Positions 1 through 5,056 of a DNA stretch of 5,056 nt are shown here, piece by piece. The notes under the pieces were generated by a model that searched no databases, was not told where the DNA came from, and worked only from the letters and a program-made list of their open reading frames with translations. A program made the position numbers and the translations under genes. The stretch covers positions 1 through 5,056 of the forward strand of contig CAIYCP010000099.1 of assembly GCA_903924715.1 (NCBI GenBank), written 5' to 3'. Position 1 is the stretch's first letter, and every line of letters starts with the position of its first letter. The DNA is from an uncultured beta proteobacterium. Its GTDB lineage: Bacteria; Pseudomonadota; Gammaproteobacteria; Burkholderiales; Burkholderiaceae_B.

Positions 1-890
1 GCAAACACCTGAGGTTTGACTTCTTTAAAACCTGGCAAAGCCTCAGCAGCTGGCTTGGCTAAAAGCGTAATGGTGTCACCCACTTTTGCATCAGCAAGCT
101 CTTTAATCCCCGCGATCACAAAGCCCACTTCACCAGCAGACAGATGCGGGCGCGGCTGCGACTTGGGCGTGAACACCCCGGTTTGCTCGCACAAATGGAC
201 AGCGCCTGTCGCCATAAAAGAAATTTTATCTTTGGGTTTCAGTATGCCGTTGACCACACGCACCAACATCACCACACCGACGTAATTATCAAACCACGAG
301 TCAATGATCAACGCTTGCAGAGGGGCCGACGCATCACCCTTTGGGGCCGGAATACGTGCGATGACCGCCTCGAGGATTTCATCGATACCCATGCCGGTTT
401 TGGCACTGGCCAAGATCGCCTCAGAGGCATCGATTCCAATCACTTCTTCAACTTCAGCGCGTGCGCTTTCTGGATCAGCCGAAGGCAAATCCATTTTATT
501 TAATACAGGAACGACCTCGACGCCGAGTTCGATGGCTGTGTAGCAGTTGGCCACGGTTTGCGCCTCAACCCCTTGTGAGGCGTCAACCACCAACAGCGCA
601 CCCTCGCAGGCCGACAGCGAGCGACTCACTTCGTACGAGAAGTCGACGTGCCCCGGGGTATCAATCAAGTTGAGGTTGTAGATCTGACCACTGGCCGACT
701 TGTATTGCAGCGCAGCCGTCTGAGCCTTAATCGTAATGCCACGTTCGCGCTCAATATCCATTGAGTCAAGCACTTGGGCGGACATTTCGCGGTCTGCCAA
801 CCCTCCGCAGCGCTGAATCAGTCGGTCTGCCAGGGTGGATTTACCGTGATCGATATGGGCAATAATCGAGAAATTGCGAATGTGCTGCAT
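1..890 (-). CDS. lepA: Elongation factor 4 (LepA), N-terminal half, cut by the window edge
   Basis: LepA is a ribosome-associated translational GTPase (EF4) linked to translation under stress. The visible 296 codons of a protein usually near 600 residues begin MQHIRNFSIIAHIDHGKSTL, the family hallmark start. The GTPase motifs are all present: the P-loop AHIDHGKST at residues 11-19, the switch I segment RGITIKAQ at 50-57, DTPGH at 77-81, NKMD at 131-134 and SAK at 162-164. After about residue 185 the chain enters domain II (the beta-barrel), with VGVVMLVRVVNG recognisable, and then runs off the window. No frameshift or internal stop is seen. The start ATG at 888-890 has only a weak Shine-Dalgarno (AGG, four bases upstream). 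The gene follows mucD at 82 bases, with a hairpin terminator between them, so it may be transcribed partly independently of the sigma-E cluster. The remaining C-terminal part, including the LepA-specific domain, lies outside. Identification is very secure. Confidence 0.97.
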   Translation of the reverse strand, partial: MQHIRNFSIIAHIDHGKSTLADRLIQRCGGLADREMSAQVLDSMDIERERGITIKAQTAALQYKSASGQIYNLNLIDTPGHVDFSYEVSRSLSACEGALLVVDASQGVEAQTVANCYTAIELGVEVVPVLNKMDLPSADPESARAEVEEVIGIDASEAILASAKTGMGIDEILEAVIARIPAPKGDASAPLQALIIDSWFDNYVGVVMLVRVVNGILKPKDKISFMATGAVHLCEQTGVFTPKSQPRPHLSAGEVGFVIAGIKELADAKVGDTITLLAKPAAEALPGFKEVKPQVF

Positions 891-914
891 AACGCCTAAA
901 AAGTAAGATACCAA

Positions 915-943
915 GCAAAAGGGGCGCTCTGCGCCCCTTTTGC
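915..943 (-). terminator. Rho-independent terminator between mucD and lepA
   Basis: A perfect 13-bp inverted repeat (GCAAAAGGGGCGC / GCGCCCCTTTTGC) encloses a three-base loop. The stem core is seven G/C pairs, flanked by A4 on one side and T4 on the other, so on the minus strand the RNA hairpin runs into UUUUGCUUGG. It begins 29 bases past the mucD stop and ends 24 bases before the lepA start. Because the A and T arms are symmetrical it could also work on the plus strand, but no plus-strand gene leads into it. I infer that it ends or attenuates the rpoE-rseA-rseB-mucD transcript. Confidence 0.85.
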
Positions 944-972
944 GGCAAACCGCTATTCTAGCCTGTCTAGCC

Positions 973-2478
973 TTACTTATCCGTACGGACGGCCACCCAG
1001 CGGGTTTGATCCCCGGTGCGCACCATCAGTCCGACCGGCCGAGAAGCATCCAAGCCTGCCACAACCTTGGCAAACTGCGCTGGAGTCGTGATATCGGTAT
1101 CGTTGACCGCCAAAATGATGTCACCTTCGAGCACGCCAGCCGTACTGGCAGGCGCGTCAACCGCCGTCACTTGAACACCACCCTGAATGCGCAGCTTTTT
1201 CTGGACATCTTCTTTGACCGGGATCACGTCCATGCCCAACACCGTCGTCACGGCATCAGCAGGCTTGGCCGTACTAGGCTCAGCCGCCGCCGTTTTATCG
1301 GCCTTGAGTTCAGACACAGTTACTTTGAGCGTGAGCGGTTTACCTTTGCGCCAAACCTCAAGGGTAGACGTCGTACCCGGTTTGGTTTCACCCACGACAC
1401 GCGGCAAATCAGACCAGCGGCTAATCGGTTTATCACCAAACTTCGTAATCACGTCTCCTGGCAAGACTCCCGCTTTATCGGCCGGTGCATCAGGCTCAAC
1501 CCCGCCAACCAAGGCCCCTTCGGCTTTAGGCAAACCGATGGCTTGTGCCACATCTTTGCTGACTTCACCGATTTGCACGCCAATTCGTCCACGCGTCACT
1601 GAACCCGAAGCGCGCAATTGATCGACCACCGACATCGCTTCTTCAATCGGAATCGCCAACGAGATCCCCATAAAGCCACCACTGCGCGACACGATCTGCG
1701 CATTGATACCCACGACTTCGCCTTTCAAATTCAGCAAAGGGCCACCCGAGTTACCTGGGTTGACCGCAACGTCTGTTTGAATAAAAGGCAGGTAATCACC
1801 CGTTTCACGACCAAGCGCACTGACGATGCCTGAGGTAACGGTTGACTCAAGACCAAACGGTGAACCAATCGCCATCACCCACTGACCTTTTTTCAGCAAC
1901 TTGGCGTTGCCGATCGGCAAGAAAGCCATGCCTTTTGCTTCAACTTTTAGCAAAGCAACATCCGTACGCTTATCGCTGCCAATCACCTTCGCCTTGAATT
2001 CACGCGCATCGGTCAGTGTGACAAAAATATCGGTCGCACCTTCAACCACGTGATGGTTAGTTAAGAGATAACCATCTTCAGAAATGAAGAAGCCCGAACC
2101 TACGCCGCGTGGCACTGAGCGCTCTTCAGGCTCAGTCCGAGGTTTGTTACGTGGATTTTGCTGAGGACCCGGAGGACGTGCGCCAGGCGGCTGAAAATCA
2201 GGTCCAAAAAAGTGACGAAACATTTCGTAAGGATCTTGCCCCTGCCCTTGTGGACCCGAACGCGCTGCGACTTTTGCAGTGGTGCGAATATTGACGACAG
2301 CAGGCTCAGCCTTTTCAACAATACTGGTGAAATCTGGCAAACCCGCCACTTGAGCGTGCACAGTCACGTGCTGAATGCCACCTGCGATCAGCACCACGCC
2401 CATCACAAGCGCGAGCAAACCGCGACGTGCGCGTTTCACAGACTGAAACGCAGAGAAATAAAATTGTTCTTGCATCAT
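973..2478 (-). CDS. mucD: Periplasmic serine protease/chaperone MucD (HtrA/DegP family)
   Basis: This HtrA-family protease degrades or refolds damaged envelope proteins in the periplasm and is a typical member of the sigma-E regulon. The 501-residue product has a long basic N-region (KRARRG, 15-20), a hydrophobic core at about 21-36 and a likely signal-peptidase site after VHA (about residue 42). The trypsin-like domain spans about 50-280, with a Gln/Pro/Gly-rich LA-type loop at about 74-122. The catalytic triad is visible as His143 (TNHHVV), Asp173 (DKRTDVALL) and Ser244 (GNSGGP). PDZ1 follows at about 295-390, then an Ala/Lys/Thr-rich linker (about 391-410) and PDZ2 at about 411-497. Two PDZ domains mark it as DegP/DegQ/MucD-like and not DegS, which has one. 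It lies 28 bases after rseB with no terminator between, and is followed by a strong hairpin. Two adjacent ATG codons open the frame; the second (2473-2475) is better spaced from the GGAG site, which would give 500 residues. Family assignment is secure; MucD versus DegQ naming rests on the gene order. Confidence 0.96.
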   Translation of the reverse strand: MMQEQFYFSAFQSVKRARRGLLALVMGVVLIAGGIQHVTVHAQVAGLPDFTSIVEKAEPAVVNIRTTAKVAARSGPQGQGQDPYEMFRHFFGPDFQPPGARPPGPQQNPRNKPRTEPEERSVPRGVGSGFFISEDGYLLTNHHVVEGATDIFVTLTDAREFKAKVIGSDKRTDVALLKVEAKGMAFLPIGNAKLLKKGQWVMAIGSPFGLESTVTSGIVSALGRETGDYLPFIQTDVAVNPGNSGGPLLNLKGEVVGINAQIVSRSGGFMGISLAIPIEEAMSVVDQLRASGSVTRGRIGVQIGEVSKDVAQAIGLPKAEGALVGGVEPDAPADKAGVLPGDVITKFGDKPISRWSDLPRVVGETKPGTTSTLEVWRKGKPLTLKVTVSELKADKTAAAEPSTAKPADAVTTVLGMDVIPVKEDVQKKLRIQGGVQVTAVDAPASTAGVLEGDIILAVNDTDITTPAQFAKVVAGLDASRPVGLMVRTGDQTRWVAVRTDK

Positions 2479-2481
2479 AGA

Positions 2482-2485
2482 CTCC
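2482..2485 (-). promoter_or_regulatory. Ribosome binding site of mucD (GGAG)
   Basis: GGAG stands three bases before the first ATG and six bases before the second ATG of mucD. The usual spacing of five to nine bases favours initiation at the second Met, which removes a single residue. Confidence 0.6.
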
Positions 2486-2506
2486 AGTAAAACATTCTAA
2501 GAAGGA

Positions 2507-3601
2507 TCACTCACGCGACCCTGCAGGCGGAACGTATTGAATCGACTGCGCTAACAGCTCAAGGGTCGTTGCCGGCACTTCACCCAAAACCGTTAACCAG
2601 AAATTCGCAATACGAATCCCAAAGATATTGACAGAACCGCTGCGTGCAGCGCCCTGGGATAGATACTCAGACCGTTCTGTACGATAAGGTTCAATAAAAA
2701 TTGAAATTGTTGCAAGCCCATCCGTGAGCACAAGTTGATTCACTGAACGTTCATCAGCAAAAACACGTGCGAGTTGTGACTTGGGTAAGTAGCCTGGTGG
2801 CGCTGGTACGCGCCAACCTAAGGCACCAAGATCAATAATTTGTTGTTTGGTTTCGTGCGTTTTCCAATCTGTGGTTGACCAAGAGGCGACGAGCGCTTGC
2901 TCATTGATCGCGCCACCAATCGCAACCTGTGTAAACGCAACCTGTTCAAGCACTGCGCCCTCACCGTTGATCGTTTGTGCTTTGAGCAACAGATTCGAAT
3001 CAAGATCAGCACACAACCTATAACCATAGCGATGCGCGTCGCGCGGAACAATATCAATCACCCGACACGATCGACCCGCTACGCGATAGAGCTCGGACGA
3101 GAGACGCAGCTGATAATTTGCATCAAGTGCTGCAGGGTCTGAAAGCAGCAAACCTGGGAAACGATCCCCACGCTGTTGCTCACGCAAGATTATTTTTTGT
3201 TCTGGCAAAAAGCATTGCACGTCATCATTGAGACGAAGATATTCGCGCGGAGGCCCATCAAGAACCTCGATGCGCTCTTTTTCATCTTTACCGTCGAACC
3301 AATGTGCAATACGCGAAGACTCGATTGCTTCGCCCTGCTGAAAGGTAAACACGCCCTCATAATTTAAACGTCGGGCCGCTTGTTGCATTTGCTGCAATAA
3401 CGCGGCCTCGCGCGAGCTTGCTGCTTCTGTTGACGACACAGAAACCACCAGTGCAGCGCTACCCGTTGGCGCACCTTGAGCCTGCGACAGTACAGGCAGA
3501 CTCGCGAACAAACCTGCGCAGACCCACAGCACCGAGCCAGCCGAGCAAACGCCCTTGATTGGAGCAACCCGATGACTTTGCTGCTTATGCTGGATGACCA
3601 T
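2507..3601 (-). CDS. rseB: Sigma-E regulatory protein RseB (MucB)
   Basis: RseB is a periplasmic protein that binds the periplasmic part of RseA, protects it from site-1 proteolysis, and lets go when it senses displaced lipopolysaccharide. The 364-residue product starts with a long N-region and a hydrophobic stretch (about 20-38) ending in SQA, a plausible signal-peptidase site near residue 41. A low-complexity Ala/Ser/Thr segment (about 43-66) follows. The larger LolA-like domain spans about 67-245, with the family-typical motifs LNYEGVFTFQQG (79-90), EYLRLNDDVQCFLPE and YRLCADLDSNLLLKAQT. The smaller C-terminal domain, about 255-358, includes LGWRVPAPPGYLP and LTDGLATISIFIEPY. Three cysteines (130, 179, 197) are in the mature chain; I cannot say whether they pair. 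The start ATG overlaps the rseA stop by one base (TAATG) and has no clear Shine-Dalgarno, so translation is probably coupled to rseA. Length is slightly above the roughly 320 residues of the E. coli protein, mostly at the N terminus. Confidence 0.95.
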   Translation of the reverse strand: MVIQHKQQSHRVAPIKGVCSAGSVLWVCAGLFASLPVLSQAQGAPTGSAALVVSVSSTEAASSREAALLQQMQQAARRLNYEGVFTFQQGEAIESSRIAHWFDGKDEKERIEVLDGPPREYLRLNDDVQCFLPEQKIILREQQRGDRFPGLLLSDPAALDANYQLRLSSELYRVAGRSCRVIDIVPRDAHRYGYRLCADLDSNLLLKAQTINGEGAVLEQVAFTQVAIGGAINEQALVASWSTTDWKTHETKQQIIDLGALGWRVPAPPGYLPKSQLARVFADERSVNQLVLTDGLATISIFIEPYRTERSEYLSQGAARSGSVNIFGIRIANFWLTVLGEVPATTLELLAQSIQYVPPAGSRE

Positions 3602-4227
3602 TAGCGCGGCACACCAAACGCGGCAGGGCGCACATTGGACGGACCCGATATTTGCCGATGCGCTGTGACATAGTCACGCACCGCCGAGGCCTCGAGGTTG
3701 GATGCAACCGCTCTGGTCGCATCTGTTTTGGATGCTTGCACAGAAGGGGCCGACAACTCAGGCACAAACAAAGGTTTTGCCACCCACACGACCGAAGCCA
3801 CCGCTGCTGCCATCGCAACGCTGGGCCACACAACGCGACGCATTAATTTTGCAAGGCTGGTGAGTGGCTGGGGGGCTGGGCTCGCCTGAACCGAATGCAC
3901 CGCTGGCTTTTCGATCGAATTTTTAGACACCTGAGCCAAAGCAGGCTCGGTGACAAGCGCCTGTGCGATCCTATGACTTAAATCAGCTTTCGAGGTTAAC
4001 GCAAGCTCGGGCGTACGTAACGTATCACCAATCAAGTGATAAACCTGCCAAGTTGCATGCCCTGACTCAGTGAAGAGCTCAGAGGGTAGGCTGGTCTGCT
4101 CATCACCATCCATCCAGGCAGAAATCGTCACCGCGGCCGCGTCTGAGGGCAAGGCTTCACCCCCACCCGATGCAATCTCTTTTGAGATATCGGCATGCTC
4201 GTGTGTAAATCTAGACTGATCTTTCAT
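3601..4227 (-). CDS. rseA: Anti-sigma-E factor RseA (MucA)
   Basis: RseA is a single-pass inner-membrane protein whose cytoplasmic domain binds and blocks sigma-E. The 208-residue product has a recognisable N-terminal RseA domain at about 33-100, with ISAWMDGD (35-42) and W-QVYHLIGDTLR (60-71), which match the family pattern S-alMDGE followed by W-rY-liGD-lR. A Pro/Ala/Ser-rich linker (about 105-124) leads to a basic stop KLMRR and one transmembrane segment at about 132-150. The periplasmic tail carries YVTAHRQ near its end (186-192), the usual MucA-type C-terminal motif. About 30 extra residues precede the conserved domain. The start is nevertheless supported by AGGA six bases upstream and by the absence of another Met before residue 39. 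The gene begins nine bases after rpoE and overlaps rseB by one base. The family is weakly conserved at sequence level, so the call leans on the motifs, topology and position together. Confidence 0.93.
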   Translation of the reverse strand: MKDQSRFTHEHADISKEIASGGGEALPSDAAAVTISAWMDGDEQTSLPSELFTESGHATWQVYHLIGDTLRTPELALTSKADLSHRIAQALVTEPALAQVSKNSIEKPAVHSVQASPAPQPLTSLAKLMRRVVWPSVAMAAAVASVVWVAKPLFVPELSAPSVQASKTDATRAVASNLEASAVRDYVTAHRQISGPSNVRPAAFGVPR

Positions 4228-4233
4228 CTTCGT

Positions 4234-4237
4234 TCCT
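4234..4237 (-). promoter_or_regulatory. Ribosome binding site of rseA (AGGA), overlapping the rpoE stop
   Basis: AGGA sits six bases before the rseA ATG, and its first A is the last base of the rpoE TAA stop (TAAGGA). A ribosome finishing rpoE would cover this site, which is consistent with coupled synthesis of sigma factor and anti-sigma factor. It also supports the chosen rseA start and so the N-terminal extension. Confidence 0.7.
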
Positions 4238-4836
4238 TACCAACGACGATCCCCGGTGTCACCGAGCAAAGGCCGCAAACGTGTTGCAATGGCCTCGCGA
4301 GCCCGGAAAATCCGGGAGCGGACCGTACCAATCGGACAATTCATACTTTGAGCAATGTCTTCATAGCTCATTCCATCTATTTCACGCATCACAATGGCAT
4401 TACGCAACTCTTCAGGTAAGTCATTGATCGCTTTGTTCACCGTTTCGGCAATTTGCCGACTCGCCATTTCAGACTCTGGGTTACTACCATCGGTTAGTAC
4501 GTCAGATTCATTAAAAGTTTCACCTTCTTCGTTTTCAAACGCAGAAGGCGTGCTTGGCGCACGCTTATTTGATGCCAACCAGTTGCGCGCAGTATTAATC
4601 GCGATACGGTAAAGCCAGGTGTAAAAGGCGCTTTCGCCCCGAAATTGCGGCAGCGCACGATAGGCTTTAATGAACGCCTCTTGCGCCACGTCTTCAATTT
4701 CTGCTGGATCGCGAATCATGCGTGACAGTAAGCGCATGATTTTTCGTTGATATTTGATCACTAACAGGTCAAAAGCCTGTTTATCACCCGCCTGGACACG
4801 GGTCACTAATTCAGCATCTACATCGCGTTCACTCAC
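4237..4836 (-). CDS. rpoE: RNA polymerase sigma factor RpoE (sigma-E / AlgU)
   Basis: Sigma-E is the ECF-type (group IV) sigma factor that directs RNA polymerase to envelope-stress promoters. With the GTG start at 4834-4836 the product is 199 residues, close to the 191 of E. coli, and begins SERDVDAELVTRVQAGDKQAF after the initiator, matching the usual RpoE N terminus. Region 2 spans about 20-88, including DLLVIKYQRKI, DVAQEAFIKAYRALPQFRG and FYTWLYRIAINTARNWL. An acidic linker (about 98-125, ENEEGETFNESD) follows, then region 4 at about 138-191 with LPEELRNAIVMREIDGMSYEDIA and the helix-turn-helix CPIGTVRSRIFRAR. A longer frame from an ATG at 4933-4935 exists, but its extra 33 residues do not look like RpoE and overlap the upstream gene. 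AGGGG seven bases before the GTG supports the shorter form. No sigma-E-type promoter (GAACTT/TCTGA) is seen in the 220 bases upstream, so the main promoters probably lie beyond the window. Confidence 0.97.
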   Translation of the reverse strand: MSERDVDAELVTRVQAGDKQAFDLLVIKYQRKIMRLLSRMIRDPAEIEDVAQEAFIKAYRALPQFRGESAFYTWLYRIAINTARNWLASNKRAPSTPSAFENEEGETFNESDVLTDGSNPESEMASRQIAETVNKAINDLPEELRNAIVMREIDGMSYEDIAQSMNCPIGTVRSRIFRAREAIATRLRPLLGDTGDRRW

Positions 4837-5056
4837 GCGGTTTCCCCTGTGGATAACGGCATGCCATGCCCCGCTTGCCATGCCGCCCACACATTTAAGC
4901 GACGATAAGTCTGAGCAGGCAGCTGGCTGCGCCAAAGCGTCAAGGTGACGACCTCAGGCTTGTTATGGGGATGATTGTGCAAATTCAAACGTAAGCTCAA
5001 TCCAAAAAAATGAGACCAGTGCTGTTGAAAAGTAACAGATGTCATTGCAGTCTGAC
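4833..5056 (-). CDS. C-terminal end of a small YgfX-like protein, cut by the window edge
   Basis: The frame is open from the window edge to a TGA at 4833-4835 and gives 73 residues of C-terminal sequence. The segment FFGLSLRLNLHNH, then EVVTLTLWRSQLPAQTYRRLNVW, resembles the end of YgfX proteins, where a short beta-rich domain ends in L-LWxxxL, a turn, then WRxLRxxL. In Burkholderiales a YgfX-like gene is often found just before rpoE, so position agrees. YgfX (CptA) is a small inner-membrane protein; its two N-terminal membrane helices would lie outside the window, so this cannot be confirmed here. An internal ATG at 5043-5045 could open a 70-residue frame, but the frame continues upstream and has no ribosome binding site there, so it is better read as a partial gene. 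Its stop overlaps the rpoE start (GTGA), which is strong evidence that both frames are translated. It could instead be an unrelated hypothetical protein. Confidence 0.6.
   Translation of the reverse strand, partial: QTAMTSVTFQQHWSHFFGLSLRLNLHNHPHNKPEVVTLTLWRSQLPAQTYRRLNVWAAWQAGHGMPLSTGETA
4844..4848 (-). promoter_or_regulatory. Ribosome binding site of rpoE (AGGGG), deciding the GTG start
   Basis: AGGGG lies seven bases before GTG at 4834-4836. It selects the 199-residue RpoE over the longer frame starting at 4935. It is inside the end of the upstream coding frame and shares one base with a DnaA-box sequence. Confidence 0.65.
4848..4856 (-). promoter_or_regulatory. Perfect DnaA-box 9-mer just before rpoE
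   Basis: The minus strand reads TTATCCACA, identical to the high-affinity R1-type DnaA box. It lies 11 bases before the rpoE start and abuts its ribosome binding site. It is a single site inside the coding end of the upstream gene, with no second box noticed nearby, so it is not an origin. Function is unproven and chance is possible. Confidence 0.3.
4858..4884. repeat. Cluster of ATGCC repeats with a GGCATGCC palindrome upstream of rpoE
   Basis: Three copies of ATGCC (4861-4865, 4866-4870, 4880-4884) lie in 27 bases, including two copies of GCCATGCC (4863-4870, 4877-4884) and the 8-bp palindrome GGCATGCC at 4858-4865. On the minus strand GGCATG (4879-4884) can pair with CATGCC (4858-4863) across a 15-base loop, placing a small hairpin just ahead of the rpoE ribosome binding site. 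The bases also encode the end of the upstream protein, which may be all they do. Confidence 0.35.

Noticed and set aside
144..503. Open frames of 79-119 residues on the plus strand opposite lepA.
   Set aside because: They lie antisense to lepA, whose minus-strand frame is intact with all GTPase motifs. Their compositions look like read-through of its complementary codons.
1285..1325. A GAACTC element on the minus strand inside mucD as a possible sigma-E promoter for lepA.
   Set aside because: No TCTGA-like -10 occurs at the right spacing; the bases are explained by the coding sequence SELKADK.
940..1602. A 220-residue open frame on the plus strand opposite mucD.
   Set aside because: It is antisense to a certain mucD gene, has an Arg/His-rich composition typical of shadow frames, resembles no family I know and has no clear ribosome binding site.
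4837..4935. N-terminal extension of RpoE from an upstream ATG.
   Set aside because: The extra residues do not resemble any RpoE, the ATG lacks a good ribosome binding site, and the GTG at 4834-4836 has one and matches the family start.
5001..5008. A run of seven T on the minus strand in the upstream partial gene, as a possible slippage or frameshift site.
   Set aside because: The frame reads through it without disruption (HFFG), and the downstream frame ends exactly at the rpoE start, so no frameshift is needed.
4837..5056. A sigma-E autoregulatory promoter (GAACTT, 16-17 bases, TCTGA) or a good sigma-70 promoter upstream of rpoE.
   Set aside because: No acceptable pair of elements was found by eye on the minus strand. 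The closest sigma-70-like pair (TTGAAT ... TAACAA) has a poor -10.
1..5056. CRISPR arrays, insertion sequences, tRNA or rRNA genes, phage or attachment sites.
   Set aside because: Nothing of the kind is seen. The window is almost fully occupied by a conserved chromosomal housekeeping and stress cluster with uniform composition.

Overview
The window carries one compact, minus-strand gene cluster that is instantly recognisable as the extracytoplasmic-stress (sigma-E/AlgU) locus of a proteobacterium. Reading in the direction of transcription, from high to low coordinates, it holds: the C-terminal end of a small protein resembling YgfX (cut by the window edge), rpoE (sigma-E), rseA (anti-sigma factor), rseB (its periplasmic co-regulator), mucD (a periplasmic HtrA/DegP-type protease with two PDZ domains), a strong hairpin terminator, and the first half of lepA (elongation factor 4, cut by the other edge). 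The order rpoE-rseA-rseB-mucD-lepA, without a mucC/rseC gene between rseB and mucD, and the protein sequences point to a betaproteobacterium of the order Burkholderiales. An Alcaligenaceae-like source with moderate GC content is my inference from gene order and protein flavour; it was not tested by any search.

Layout: 4833-5056 is the YgfX-like tail. Its TGA stop overlaps the GTG start of rpoE (GTGA). rpoE occupies 4237-4836; its TAA stop shares a base with the rseA ribosome binding site. rseA (3601-4227) overlaps rseB (2507-3601) by one base (TAATG). mucD (973-2478) follows 28 bases later. All of these could be one transcript. A perfect 13-bp inverted repeat at 915-943 then separates mucD from lepA (1-890), with only 24 bases left before the lepA start. 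No intergenic stretch exceeds about 80 bases and the plus strand has no credible gene.

How the genes work together, from family knowledge: RseA spans the inner membrane and holds sigma-E inactive, and RseB binds the periplasmic part of RseA and protects it from proteolysis. When misfolded outer-membrane proteins or displaced lipopolysaccharide accumulate, RseA is cut (by DegS- and RseP-type proteases encoded elsewhere), sigma-E is released, and periplasmic quality-control genes including MucD/DegP are induced. LepA is a ribosome-associated GTPase that often sits next to this cluster and is functionally separate.

I did not find a new biological system. The points worth a second look are small: the true GTG start of rpoE and its overlap with the upstream gene, a perfect DnaA-box 9-mer touching the rpoE ribosome binding site, a terminator placed so tightly before lepA that lepA must depend on read-through or an upstream promoter, and an N-terminal extension on RseA.
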